The notes under the pieces are model-generated. The model did not search any database and was not told where the DNA came from. It was given only the letters and a program-made list of their open reading frames with translations. Positions 1 to 8,264 of a stretch of 31,555 bases of DNA are shown here, piece after piece. Positions within the stretch are counted from its first letter, which is position 1. Each line of letters begins with the position of its first letter. Position numbers and translations under genes: made by a program. Source of the stretch: a bacterium (GTDB taxonomy: Bacteria; UBP6; JAFGXH01); contig JAMOQH010000153.1 of assembly GCA_027064085.1 (NCBI GenBank), forward strand, positions 1 to 31,555. Direction: 5' to 3'.

Positions 1-633
1 TTAGGAGAATCTACAGATAAAAATAGTAATTTTAAAGTAGTTAGAGCTTTCAATCAACCAGGGGAGAGAATTTTGCAGGCAATTGGCTATAATAATAATG
101 ATATAGCAATAACCAATGCAAAAGATGAAGTACATGTAACCGTTCCTAAAATAGATGATAACATAATTGAGGAATGTGTTGATGAATGTACTAATGATAA
201 AGAAAAAAGATGTAATATTAATGGTGGAGTTGACATTTGTACTAAAGTTGATGATTGTTTAATATGGCAATCAAGCCAAGAATGTGGTGGTGACGAATAC
301 TGTGATAGTGGAAAATGCTTAAGAAGAGAAACGACTAGAGAATGTAAAGATGAGTGTAGTTTTGTAAACCAAAGGGAATGCCGAGCAGGCTCAGCAGTAT
401 TGGTTTGTAGCTTAGATAAAGATAATTGCTTGAAGCTATATTTAGAAGAAAGCTGTCAAGATGGATTTATTTGCCAAGTTGGTAAATGTATGGATAAATC
501 ACAGGTAAAAACTGAAGAAAGCTCTAATGAAGGCTGTTCATTTACCACTAATAGTGATAATTATGGAGTTTATTTAATATTACTATTAATGTTAATTTTT
601 TCTGTAAGAAAATTAAAAATAAAAAAAACTTAA
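1..633 (+). CDS. Cys-rich secreted protein with MYXO-CTERM-like tail (5' partial)
   Basis: The frame is open from the first base, so the N-terminus lies outside the window. The visible 210 residues contain two tandem Cys-rich modules of about 48 residues, each with the pattern C-x2-EC, C, C, a CL pair, then C-x4-C-x3-KC (roughly residues 57-105 and 113-162). The end reads Glu-Gly-Cys-Ser-Phe, a short linker, a hydrophobic helix of about 17 residues, and a basic tail (RKLKIKK). This Gly-Cys / membrane helix / basic-cluster order is that of MYXO-CTERM sorting signals, which suggests export and anchoring at the cell surface. The TTG at 73 is an internal codon, not a start. The upstream domain is not recognisable. 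The stop overlaps the stop of the convergent acyltransferase gene. The Cys repeats and tail are seen directly; sorting is inferred from the family. Confidence 0.8.
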   Translation, partial: LGESTDKNSNFKVVRAFNQPGERILQAIGYNNNDIAITNAKDEVHVTVPKIDDNIIEECVDECTNDKEKRCNINGGVDICTKVDDCLIWQSSQECGGDEYCDSGKCLRRETTRECKDECSFVNQRECRAGSAVLVCSLDKDNCLKLYLEESCQDGFICQVGKCMDKSQVKTEESSNEGCSFTTNSDNYGVYLILLLMLIFSVRKLKIKKT

Positions 634-1535
634 TTTATAGTCTTCTCAATAAGTTCATCTTTTTCAATCCATAAATCATTAGACCATTTTTGAAAAGACT
701 CTCTATATTTAGTGTCATTATTGTAATCACCAATTAAATCTTTAGTTACAGGAATTTTATTTATCTTTATAATAATATGATTTAATTCACCTGCAATAAA
801 TTTCCAAAAATTCATATTTTTCTTGTTCTTAGGATAAATAATTGTAACATTTAATATATCATCAAGTTTTAATGCTGAAAGAACAAGAGATATCCCACCT
901 GATTTTGGTTTAAGCAAATGCTTAAATGGAGAATTTTGCTTTTTATGTTTTTCTTTTGTAAATCTTGTTCCTTCAAGAAAATTCATCACAGAAACCGGTA
1001 TTTTTTCAAATCGTTTACAAGCCTTTTGTGCGGACTTTAAATTGACATCTTTAAGCTCTGGATTTTCTTCTATTTGTTTTTTAGAATACCGTTTCATAAA
1101 AGGATAATCCATCCCCCACCAAACCATTCCTAAAAAAGGAATCCATTTTAAACTATCTTTAAGAAAAAATCTAAAGTATGGAATCTTTAAATTAAAAACT
1201 TTTATTAATGCAAGAATATCAACCCATGATTGATGATTGGCAATAACAAGATAATTTTTATCTTTACTTAATTCTAACTTCTTTAAATCATCAATTTCCC
1301 ATTTTATTTTACCCATAGCCGCTATTATAAGATAATTAAGTTGAGCCCATACAGATGCAATGTTCACAATCCATACACTTAGTAAATCCTTTACTTTGTT
1401 AATAGGAATAATTGCCTTTAAAATTATAAATGGTATTAATAGTGTTGAAAATAATAGTGTATTTACCCAGAAAAGTACTCCCGAAATTATAACTTTTATT
1501 GGATAAGGTAAAAAAGATAACATATTAATCCTCAT
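630..1535 (-). CDS. PlsC/YihG-type acyltransferase
   Basis: This is a 301-residue membrane-associated 1-acylglycerol-phosphate acyltransferase-like protein, expected to transfer an acyl chain to a lysophospholipid at the inner membrane. The family's catalytic block I (NHxxxxD form) is present as His101-Gln-Ser-Trp-Val-Asp106, and block III as Phe-Leu-Glu-Gly-Thr-Arg at residues 186-191. Hydrophobic segments lie near residues 15-45 and 55-72. The overall look resembles E. coli YihG rather than PlsC, being longer and having the FLEGTRF form. Two starts are possible: the ATG at 1535 behind a GAGGAG 11 nt upstream, or Met5 behind an AGG. A promoter candidate with a perfect TTGACA lies just upstream. 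The exact substrate cannot be read from sequence. Confidence 0.85.
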   Translation of the reverse strand: MRINMLSFLPYPIKVIISGVLFWVNTLLFSTLLIPFIILKAIIPINKVKDLLSVWIVNIASVWAQLNYLIIAAMGKIKWEIDDLKKLELSKDKNYLVIANHQSWVDILALIKVFNLKIPYFRFFLKDSLKWIPFLGMVWWGMDYPFMKRYSKKQIEENPELKDVNLKSAQKACKRFEKIPVSVMNFLEGTRFTKEKHKKQNSPFKHLLKPKSGGISLVLSALKLDDILNVTIIYPKNKKNMNFWKFIAGELNHIIIKINKIPVTKDLIGDYNNDTKYRESFQKWSNDLWIEKDELIEKTIN

Positions 1536-1561
1536 AAATATTTAATCTCCTCTCAGTAAGG

Positions 1562-1590
1562 TACATACCGTAAGAGTAAATATTTGTCAA
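1562..1590 (-). promoter_or_regulatory. Candidate sigma70 promoter for the acyltransferase
   Basis: On the minus strand a perfect TTGACA (1590-1585) is followed after 17 nt by TATGTA (1567-1562). The -10 is poor, and the promoter sits about 30 nt before the start codon. Confidence 0.5.
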
Positions 1591-1603
1591 ATAAAATTTA
1601 TGC

Positions 1604-1636
1604 AAAAAAAAAAGCTTCACTAATGTGAAGCTTTTT
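1604..1636 (-). terminator. Rho-independent terminator of the tRNA operon
   Basis: AAAGCTTCAC / GTGAAGCTTT forms a 10-bp stem (1611-1620 with 1625-1634) around a TAAT loop. On the minus strand it is followed by an uninterrupted T run. It abuts the 3' CCA of tRNA-Glu. Confidence 0.85.
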
Positions 1637-1712
1637 GGTGATCCCAACGGGATTCGAACCCGTGTTACCGCCGTGAAAGGGCGATGTCCTAACCGGACTA
1701 GACGATGGGATC
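1636..1712 (-). tRNA. tRNA-Glu (anticodon TTC)
   Basis: The minus strand folds as a full cloverleaf. The acceptor stem GATCCCA pairs with TGGGATC, the D arm contains GGTTAGGAC, and the anticodon stem TCGCC/GGCGG encloses the loop CTTTCAC with anticodon TTC. The T arm is the canonical GTTCGAATC. The 3' CCA is encoded (TGG at 1636-1638 on the plus strand). It lies four bases downstream of tRNA-Lys in the same transcript. Confidence 0.96.
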
Positions 1713-1715
1713 ATG

Positions 1716-1788
1716 TGAGCCACGAAGGATTTGAACCTTCGACCACCTGATTAAAAGTCAGATGCTCTACCTACTGAGCTAGTGGCTC
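1716..1788 (-). tRNA. tRNA-Lys (anticodon TTT)
   Basis: On the minus strand the acceptor GAGCCAC pairs with GTGGCTC, the D arm is AGCTCAGTAGGTAGAGC, and the anticodon loop CTTTTAA carries TTT. The T arm contains GGTTCAAATCC. Unlike the neighbouring tRNA-Glu, the CCA end is not encoded, so it must be added by the CCA-adding enzyme. Confidence 0.96.
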
Positions 1789-1803
1789 AAACACAGTAGA
1801 GGC

Positions 1804-1832
1804 TTTATAATATATTTTATTTTCTTTGTCAA
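1804..1832 (-). promoter_or_regulatory. Sigma70 promoter of the tRNA operon
   Basis: The minus strand shows TTGACA (1832-1827), a 17-nt spacer and TATAAA (1809-1804), ending about 16 nt before tRNA-Lys. This is one of the best promoter matches in the window. Confidence 0.8.
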
Positions 1833-1912
1833 CTAAAATTTTATTTTTTTTAAAATCATGGTATTTTTTTTAAAAAAATATTATATTAGGAATACATAAG
1901 GAGGTAAAATAC

Positions 1913-1936
1913 ATGAAAAAACACCTTATGGAGTAA
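1913..1936 (+). CDS. Possible seven-codon leader ORF (MKKHLME)
   Basis: An ideal Shine-Dalgarno AAGGAGG lies 8 nt before an ATG whose frame closes after seven codons (TAA at 1934-1936). The stop falls 33 nt before the hydrolase start, which has only a modest GAGG-type site. The ORF could be a regulatory leader peptide or a remnant. No attenuator hairpin is evident between it and the hydrolase. Translation is an inference from the ribosome site alone. Confidence 0.3.
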   Translation: MKKHLME

Positions 1937-1969
1937 GTAACTTTCAAAAACTAAGAGAAGAGGTAAGAC

Positions 1970-2845
1970 ATGTTTTGTGGTAAAAATACTTATGAACTTG
2001 TAAAATGGATATGGAGAAAATATGCTGAAGTAAAAATAAAAAAAATAGAAGTAAATCATGAAAATATGATTTACCTTGAAGGAAATCATGAAAGTAAAAG
2101 AGTTATTGTGATGCTCCATGGTATTACCGCAGATAAATATGTGTGGTCAATCTTTGCAAGAAAATTTGTAAAAGAAGGGTATAGAGTTATAATACCTGAT
2201 TTACCACCATTTGGAGAAAGCTCATACAATGAAAACATTAACTATTCAATAGAATATCAAGCTAAAAACCTTAAAGTTTTTCTTAAAATACTTGGTGTTG
2301 ATAAATTTCATATTATGGGAAATTCTATGGGAGGAGGAATTGCTACAAAGTTTACAATTTTATACCCCCAAACAATAAATTCGCTTGTATTATTTGATAA
2401 CATGGGAATTTATTCTGTAAAAAAAACAAAATTTTTGAAAAATTTGGAAGAGGGTAAAAGAAATCTTATGCTAATAAAAAATAAAAAAGAACTTGATATT
2501 ATGCTAAAACTTGTTTATCATAAAATTCCTTTTATTCCATTTCCAATAAAAGAAGAACTTCTTAAAGAAAGTATAATCAATTATAATAAAAATAAACATG
2601 TTTTTGATAACCTACTTACCGAAAACTGGGATCTAGAAAAAGAGTTATATAAAATTAATGTTCCTACATTTATTATGTGGGGAAAATATGACAATGTTTT
2701 TGATATTTCAACCCTTGGTGTAATAAACAAGGGAATAAAAAATTCTCAAAGTTTTATTGTTGACAACTGTGGTCATATGCCAATGAACGAAAAGGCTTTA
2801 TTTTCATCAAAAATGATATTAAATTTTTTGCAAAAATTAAATTAG
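1970..2845 (+). CDS. Alpha/beta hydrolase
   Basis: This 291-residue alpha/beta-hydrolase-fold protein lacks a signal peptide. The oxyanion region reads MLHGITA (residues 48-54) and the nucleophile elbow is Gly-Asn-Ser119-Met-Gly. The likely acid is Asp241 (in KYDNVFD) and the catalytic base is His269 (in CGHMP), so the triad is intact. It resembles esterases, lipases and meta-cleavage-type hydrolases, but the substrate cannot be assigned. The start is the ATG after AGAGG; the ORF lies 19 bp upstream of a polytopic membrane protein, and the two probably form one transcription unit ending at the hairpin near 4250. A seven-codon ORF with a much stronger ribosome site precedes it. Confidence 0.85.
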   Translation: MFCGKNTYELVKWIWRKYAEVKIKKIEVNHENMIYLEGNHESKRVIVMLHGITADKYVWSIFARKFVKEGYRVIIPDLPPFGESSYNENINYSIEYQAKNLKVFLKILGVDKFHIMGNSMGGGIATKFTILYPQTINSLVLFDNMGIYSVKKTKFLKNLEEGKRNLMLIKNKKELDIMLKLVYHKIPFIPFPIKEELLKESIINYNKNKHVFDNLLTENWDLEKELYKINVPTFIMWGKYDNVFDISTLGVINKGIKNSQSFIVDNCGHMPMNEKALFSSKMILNFLQKLN

Positions 2846-2864
2846 CTATAAAATAAGGAGTCAA

Positions 2865-4148
2865 ATGTTAAAAACAGAGTTTTTGATATTAAAAAATTAT
2901 TTCAAAAAAAATCTATATAAATCTTTAACTTTTTTGTTGATTATAGTAATTTTGTTGTTTTTTGTAATTAAAAACTTATTAAATATAGAAGTTACAGATA
3001 ATAAAGTAAAAATATATCAAGATTTATATTATTTTATGATGTTTTTATATATGCCTATAATATATTTATCTATGGAATATATTTTTCGGTCTAAAAAAAT
3101 AGACTTTTTAAGATATTTTTCTATTAAAAATAGTAGTCTTGTAAATTATTTATTGTTTTCATTTTTTATAAAATCCTTATTTATGTATTTTTTAGAATTA
3201 ATTGTTATATCCGTATTTATTTTTAAAGATATTTCATTTTTTTATGCAATTTTAACTTATATAACAATTTATCATTTAATGTTTTTTAGTATTGCAGTTT
3301 TTGTATATTCATATATTTCAATTCTTATTATAGATGATGGATATGAAGCTTTAAGAAAAAGTCTCAGTAGTGGTTGGACAGATGAAAAACTTGCTCCATT
3401 TTTATTTGCACCTGCTGTAGTTTTTGCTATTTTGAATTTTGCAAATATTATTGTTGCAAAATTACTAGAAAAAAGTTTTTTTGATTATCAATATTCCATA
3501 AGCACTATTGCCCCTACCCTTATTATTATTATTTTATTTTTAATTTTTAAAGGAAAACAAATTTTAGCAGTAAATTTATTAAAAAATTATGCAATTATTT
3601 CAGAATTTAAAAATTTATATGCTGATGGTTCTTATATAGTTGAAAAAACTTTTATTGAAGAAAGATTTATTAACAAACTATTTACAAGATTATCGTTTAA
3701 TATAATGAAAGATTTCAAAATTTTGAAACGAGCATTTAGGCTTCAATCATTATTTATTTACTTTTCTTTTATTGCTTTTATTGCTCTTGAAACAACAGTT
3801 TTAAACTCAAATATCAAATTTATTGCTTATTTTCTATTATATTTAATAGCTTTTTTACCAATTCATAAGTTTTATTATCCTCCTATAGAATTAAAATATA
3901 GGAGTTCGATATATGCAATTTCAAATAAAGATATTTTTATATCAAAGCTAGTTTCTTCTTTATTTTATTTACTCCCTTTGATGATTTATACATTTATTTT
4001 TTCAATATATTACAATCATTTTTCCTTATTGATTTTCCCTGCTTTTTTCATAATACAAACAATAATAATTTATTTTATTTCTAATAAAACAATTTCAGGA
4101 TTAATTCTAAATTTTTTAATGCTTGTAAGCCTATTTTACTTTCTGTAA
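2865..4148 (+). CDS. Polytopic membrane protein, ABC-2-permease-like
   Basis: This 427-residue, strongly hydrophobic protein has about ten predicted membrane helices in two clusters (residues about 20-230 and 300-427). Between them is a soluble stretch of about 65 residues that is charged and contains ERFINKLFTRL. Topology and length recall ABC-2-type exporter permeases, but no ATPase gene is adjacent and I see no defining motif, so function is unassigned. Codons are almost entirely A/T-ending, with very frequent Phe, Ile and Leu. The start at 2865 follows AAGGAG with good spacing, 19 bp after the hydrolase, suggesting co-expression. Confidence 0.7.
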   Translation: MLKTEFLILKNYFKKNLYKSLTFLLIIVILLFFVIKNLLNIEVTDNKVKIYQDLYYFMMFLYMPIIYLSMEYIFRSKKIDFLRYFSIKNSSLVNYLLFSFFIKSLFMYFLELIVISVFIFKDISFFYAILTYITIYHLMFFSIAVFVYSYISILIIDDGYEALRKSLSSGWTDEKLAPFLFAPAVVFAILNFANIIVAKLLEKSFFDYQYSISTIAPTLIIIILFLIFKGKQILAVNLLKNYAIISEFKNLYADGSYIVEKTFIEERFINKLFTRLSFNIMKDFKILKRAFRLQSLFIYFSFIAFIALETTVLNSNIKFIAYFLLYLIAFLPIHKFYYPPIELKYRSSIYAISNKDIFISKLVSSLFYLLPLMIYTFIFSIYYNHFSLLIFPAFFIIQTIIIYFISNKTISGLILNFLMLVSLFYFL

Positions 4149-4237
4149 ATACCAAACCACCGAGACTTTCGCCCCAGTCAGTTTAGTATAGTTTAATTTC
4201 AAAACAGGAGGTTTATGAATGAGATTAATATACATAT
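4149..4237 (+). other. Intergenic region with GC-rich patch and abortive ORF
   Basis: About 31 nt (4150-4181) are near 58% G+C, twice the local level, and contain GACT-N8-AGTC. After this, AGGAGG (4207-4212) precedes two overlapping starts. ATG 4215 gives eight codons, with its stop inside the following hairpin. ATG 4219 gives 28 codons that read through the hairpin into the end of the convergent gene. It may be a small RNA, a leader, or the remnant of a lost gene. Confidence 0.3.
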
Positions 4238-4263
4238 TTGACGCACCGTGTCAAGAGTTTTTT
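4238..4263 (+). terminator. Candidate rho-independent terminator
   Basis: TTGACGC / GTGTCAA (4238-4244 with 4248-4254, one G-T pair) closes on a 3-nt loop and is followed by GAG and six T. It would end the hydrolase and membrane-protein transcript. Confidence 0.6.
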
Positions 4264-4272
4264 CAGGATTTT

Positions 4273-5133
4273 TTACTCACCCTCCTTTTCCAACATCTTA
4301 TTTAATTTCTCAATAGGATCATCTTTATCAACTTTATTTTCTTTTTTTTCTGCTTCCAATCTTTTTTCCCTCTCAAGAGCCTTTTTCCTCATTTCTTTTT
4401 CTCTCATAAAAGCCTCATTCATCTGAAAAATTCTATTTATGAAATCAAGCACAGGAACTTTTTTTGGAAAAATAGATAGTGAATTATCTCCTAATTCTTT
4501 TAAATATAACTCTAAACCCTTTTTTTGCTTAAAATATGCAATTCCTAGCACTTTTGTATCTTTATCTTCTAATAAGGCATATTCTATTTTATTTTTTTTA
4601 TCCTGACTTTCGATACGATAAACTTTCACCTTATATTTTTTGCCTGAAATTTGAACAAAATCATTTCTTATAAACTTTTTATTCTTTAAAATCTCTTTTG
4701 ACTCTCTTTCTAAAAAAGATTTAGTAATATTTTGTTCTATTCTTTTGTTTTTAGATAAATCAATTTCAAAGGGATAATGTTTAGAGTATTTTATTTGGAA
4801 TCTTTTTAATTTTCCTTTTAAAAGCCCTTTGCTTCCAAGTATCTTTATCGTTGTTCTTCCTGAAGAATAAGAATCAACTGACATTTCTAGCCATTTTAAA
4901 GCAGGAGTTTTTACACTATCAAATATAGAAAATTTAATTTCCTTAGCATCAAGAGTTTTACTTACAATACTATAAACTTCATAACCTCCACTTTTAAGAA
5001 CACCTCTAAATTCAGCTTCTTTAAAAATTTTATTCATGTCATTATTTTCTAAGTATTCTCCAGGCATTTTATTTATAGAAAATATTGAAATAGTTATTAG
5101 TAAAAATGGAAATACTATAAATTTAATGTCCAT
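4273..5133 (-). CDS. Uncharacterised exported protein, last gene of the recN operon
   Basis: I do not recognise this 286-residue protein. It starts with a hydrophobic segment (residues 4-19) that may be a signal peptide or anchor. The middle is rich in Lys and beta-prone residues (about 40-235). A highly charged Glu/Lys coiled-coil-like tail fills about residues 236-286. Its ATG shares one base with the recN stop (TAATG) and has an AAGGAGG ribosome site, so it is translationally linked to recN as the last gene of the operon. The location after recN does not by itself imply a role in DNA repair; the leader segment argues for an envelope location. Confidence 0.7.
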   Translation of the reverse strand: MDIKFIVFPFLLITISIFSINKMPGEYLENNDMNKIFKEAEFRGVLKSGGYEVYSIVSKTLDAKEIKFSIFDSVKTPALKWLEMSVDSYSSGRTTIKILGSKGLLKGKLKRFQIKYSKHYPFEIDLSKNKRIEQNITKSFLERESKEILKNKKFIRNDFVQISGKKYKVKVYRIESQDKKNKIEYALLEDKDTKVLGIAYFKQKKGLELYLKELGDNSLSIFPKKVPVLDFINRIFQMNEAFMREKEMRKKALEREKRLEAEKKENKVDKDDPIEKLNKMLEKEGE

Positions 5134-6791
5134 TATTCCTCCTTGTTTAGATCTAATAAACTTTTTATATAGGCTTTAGTTTGATTCATGTTTTTATCCC
5201 CTATCATTCTTGATAATTCATGTTCACGATTTTCACCACTTAAAGTTTTTACCTCAGAAATAGTATCACCACTTAAAGTTTTCTTGTCAACGTAAAAATG
5301 CCTATCTGCTTTAGATGCAACTTGAACCAAATGAGTAATTACAATAATTTGACTATTAAAAGATATTTTCTTCAATAAATTTGCAATTTTATGAGCAGTA
5401 TCCCCTCCTGTTCCTTGATCTATTTCATCAAAAATATAAAGCCTAGGATCTGTGAATGTTAGTATCTTTTTAATTGCAAGTAAAACCCTTGATAACTCAC
5501 CTCCAGAAGCAATATTTTTTAAACTAGAAAAAGAATTATTTCTATTTGTTTTTATTAAAAAATCTATAGTATTAAAACCTTTAGAATTTAATTCTCCTTC
5601 TCTTTTAACTTCAATATTCAAAACGGCATCTTTCATATCCAAATCATTTAAAATATTACTTATCTCAATAGATATTTCTTTTGAAGTATTTATTCTCGCT
5701 TCCTCAATTGCAATAGCGTCTTCATTCAATTTTGCTTCTAATAAAGAAATATCTTTTTTATTCTTTTCAATTTGCATGTCAATGTCATCAACTTCATCAA
5801 TTTGAGTTCTAATTTCTTTATATCTTTCAAAAAACATAGCTTCATTGCCACCATATTTTTTATAAATAGAAATCAAATCATGATATCTATCTCCAAGAGT
5901 TGTTAATTTATCAAAATCAACATCAACATCATTATATAATTTTTGAATATCATCACCTAAATTTTCAATAGAATAGTAAATTTCATTTATATTAGAGATT
6001 ATCTCAGATGGAATAAATTTTTCATATTTATTTATATTTCTAATTACATCAGTAAATATATAATACGCACTTTCTCTATCCCCTACAATTTTTGCGAGCA
6101 TATTTTGGTATATTTTTTTTAATTCTTCACTATTTTCTAGTAATTCTAATTCATCCTCTACATTTTTGAGTTCTCCTTTAACAGGTTGAACTACTTCAAT
6201 TTCTTTAAGCATAAATAAATAAAACTCTCTTTTTTCAGCTAATTCTTTTTTATGAGTCAACAAATTCTCTAAATCACTTCTTTTTTCTTTAAGAATATTA
6301 AATTTTTCAGTAAATAAAGCTACTTTATCTCCTAAATTAGCATAATTATCAATAATATTAATGTAAGATTTTTTATTTAATAATAGATTATACTCTCTTT
6401 GGCTTGAAACATTAAATAACATACTTGCAATAGTTGAAAGTGCTTTAAGATTAAACATAGATCCATTAATATAAATCCTATTTTTTTTACCAATAGTTAA
6501 TACTCTTTTGATGATTAACTCATCACATATATCAACACCAAAGCTTCTTATGCCCTCTATAACATGAGGAGCATACTTAGTTAAATCAAATAAAGCCTCT
6601 ACACTTACTTCAGTTTCATTATTTTTTATAAAATTAAAATTTGCTCTATCTCCAGATATCATTTTAAGAGCATCTATTATTATAGATTTCCCTGCTCCCG
6701 TCTCACCTGTTATAACATTAAATTTTTCATCAAAAATTATTTCACTATATTTAATTATCACAAAATTTTTAATTATTATTCTTTTCAACAT
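5133..6791 (-). CDS. recN: DNA repair protein RecN
   Basis: RecN is an SMC-like ATPase that acts at double-strand breaks. This copy has 552 residues, the usual family length. It shows Walker A GETGAGKS (29-36), a long central coiled-coil region with charged heptads (about 165-375), the ABC signature ASGGELSR (428-435), Walker B LYIFDEID and the switch histidine in ITHLVQVA. The chosen start is the ATG at 6791, preceded by GGAG; a TTG 18 bp earlier would only add six residues inside birA. The start overlaps the birA end by 23 bp, indicating tight operon coupling. No LexA-type operator was looked for beyond inspection, and the gene has no promoter of its own that I can see. Confidence 0.95.
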   Translation of the reverse strand: MLKRIIIKNFVIIKYSEIIFDEKFNVITGETGAGKSIIIDALKMISGDRANFNFIKNNETEVSVEALFDLTKYAPHVIEGIRSFGVDICDELIIKRVLTIGKKNRIYINGSMFNLKALSTIASMLFNVSSQREYNLLLNKKSYINIIDNYANLGDKVALFTEKFNILKEKRSDLENLLTHKKELAEKREFYLFMLKEIEVVQPVKGELKNVEDELELLENSEELKKIYQNMLAKIVGDRESAYYIFTDVIRNINKYEKFIPSEIISNINEIYYSIENLGDDIQKLYNDVDVDFDKLTTLGDRYHDLISIYKKYGGNEAMFFERYKEIRTQIDEVDDIDMQIEKNKKDISLLEAKLNEDAIAIEEARINTSKEISIEISNILNDLDMKDAVLNIEVKREGELNSKGFNTIDFLIKTNRNNSFSSLKNIASGGELSRVLLAIKKILTFTDPRLYIFDEIDQGTGGDTAHKIANLLKKISFNSQIIVITHLVQVASKADRHFYVDKKTLSGDTISEVKTLSGENREHELSRMIGDKNMNQTKAYIKSLLDLNKEE

Positions 6792-7491
6792 ACTCAATAT
6801 CTCCAGCAATAAGCTTTATAATACTTCCATCTTTTCTTTCGACCATAATTGAGCCATCATTATTCAATTTAATTACCTTTACAATTTCTTTTTTATTAGA
6901 AATAGTTGTACGAAGTAACCTATTTTCTATTTTAGCATATTTGTTCCAGTTTTTAAATATATATTTAAACTCCTTTTGTTTATATTCTTCATTTAACTTA
7001 TAAAATATTTCTAGAATTTTTTTAAATAAAAATTCTTTATCGAGGGATTTAATATGATAATGTAAAGAAGTTGCAATATCTTTTAACTCACTATTATCTA
7101 CTTCAAAAAAACAATTTATTCCAACTCCAATTATCAGATTTAATTCTGAATTTTTATTATCTATTTCAGATAAAACTCCTGAAAACTTTTTATTTTCAAT
7201 TAATAAATCATTAGGCCACTTAATAGTAACAACAAAATCATACAACTCATAGATTGCTTGAGCAATAGCCAAAGAGGTCATAAAATTATAATAACTTGCT
7301 TGAATATAGTTTGAAATTTCCATTTTTATTGAGAAATATAAATTTTTATTTTTAGGCGACTCCCATTTTCTACTAAATCTCCCTCGCCCATTTGTTTGAG
7401 TATCTGCAATAAAAACGGCATTGGTAATTTTTTCTTTTTTAGCCCAATTATTTGTAGAGTCAATAGTTTTTTTATGTAATAATTTAAACAT
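6769..7491 (-). CDS. birA: Biotin-[acetyl-CoA-carboxylase] ligase BirA (HTH-less)
   Basis: This enzyme attaches biotin to the carrier domain of acetyl-CoA carboxylase through biotinyl-AMP. Its 240 residues include the adenylate-binding loop GRGRFSRKW (35-43), KWPNDL (91-96), KFSGVLSE with the expected Lys, and GVGINC (122-127). The small C-terminal domain follows (about 195-240). There is no N-terminal winged helix, so it is a monofunctional (group I) ligase and not a repressor of biotin genes. It begins two bases after the stop of the upstream membrane protein and overlaps recN, so it is the third gene of the five-gene operon. Confidence 0.95.
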   Translation of the reverse strand: MFKLLHKKTIDSTNNWAKKEKITNAVFIADTQTNGRGRFSRKWESPKNKNLYFSIKMEISNYIQASYYNFMTSLAIAQAIYELYDFVVTIKWPNDLLIENKKFSGVLSEIDNKNSELNLIIGVGINCFFEVDNSELKDIATSLHYHIKSLDKEFLFKKILEIFYKLNEEYKQKEFKYIFKNWNKYAKIENRLLRTTISNKKEIVKVIKLNNDGSIMVERKDGSIIKLIAGDIEYVEKNNN

Positions 7492-7493
7492 AA

Positions 7494-8255
7494 TTATTTT
7501 TTCAAAGAATCAATTAATTCGTTATAGATATATTCTTTTTTATCTTTATTTCTGAGTCTATCTCTTATCATAATCTCTTCTTTTAGAATAAATGGGTTCC
7601 CATTATAACTCAAAACGATGTCCTTTCCATTTATATAACTATTTTTTATAATAGCAGTTATCCAATAATGCTTTGCTATAGAATCAACTACAACAACAAT
7701 AGTAGGAGCTTTATAGTTATCAGTATTTTTAACATAAGCTGATATTTTATCAAACTTATAAATAAATTTTACTTTTTGTTTTTTAGTTTTATTTGTATAG
7801 TTAGTAATAAGAAATTTTTTATTTATATTTTTTGTAATTTTATTAAAAAATCTATCTTTAGTTTTTGGATAAAATTTTGTTTCAACTCTATACTCTTCTA
7901 AATTGGTTTGAACTCTAAACATTAATTCTTGAATTTTAAAGTTTGGTAATTGATAGCCTTTAAAATTATCATAAGGAGACTTATTTAAAGTTATTAATAT
8001 CAGCAAAATTGGAAATGCAAAAAGTATATTTAATTTTTTAGTTATAAATTTTTTAAAGACTAATTCGTATGTAAGTATTATTTGATAAACAACTTGAAAA
8101 GCTAAAATAGGTAAATATAAATACAATGCAGGTAATACAGGTATAAAAACGGTTTCACCTAAAAAATAGTAATAAATTATATCATAGTTTTTTTTAAACA
8201 TTATAAATAATATAATATTTAAAAATGAAAAAATTATTATTCTTAAAAATCTCAT
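7494..8255 (-). CDS. Uncharacterised membrane protein
   Basis: This protein of about 253 residues is not recognised. Hydrophobic segments at about residues 4-20, 32-62 and 72-92 suggest three to four N-terminal membrane helices. A basic, beta-rich C-terminal domain of about 150 residues follows, likely outside the membrane, with the striking stretch TIVVVVDSIAKHYW. Two starts compete: ATG at 8255, used here, or TTG at 8264, three residues longer; neither has a strong Shine-Dalgarno. The longer form would abut the kinase stop exactly. It sits between the pseudokinase and birA in one operon. Confidence 0.7.
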   Translation of the reverse strand: MRFLRIIIFSFLNIILFIMFKKNYDIIYYYFLGETVFIPVLPALYLYLPILAFQVVYQIILTYELVFKKFITKKLNILFAFPILLILITLNKSPYDNFKGYQLPNFKIQELMFRVQTNLEEYRVETKFYPKTKDRFFNKITKNINKKFLITNYTNKTKKQKVKFIYKFDKISAYVKNTDNYKAPTIVVVVDSIAKHYWITAIIKNSYINGKDIVLSYNGNPFILKEEIMIRDRLRNKDKKEYIYNELIDSLKK

Positions 8256-8264
8256 TTTTACCAA

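Noticed and set aside
1886-2119. Minus-strand ORF opposite the hydrolase start
   Set aside because: A Phe/Tyr-rich shadow of Lys-rich codons, lying over a promoter region and another gene.
4219-4305. 28-codon ORF starting MRLIYIFDAPC
   Set aside because: It reads through a terminator hairpin and into the end of the convergent gene; there is no recognisable family or tail. Kept only as part of the intergenic description.
6792-6809. TTG start for recN
   Set aside because: The ATG at 6791 has GGAG at good spacing and gives the standard RecN N-terminus.
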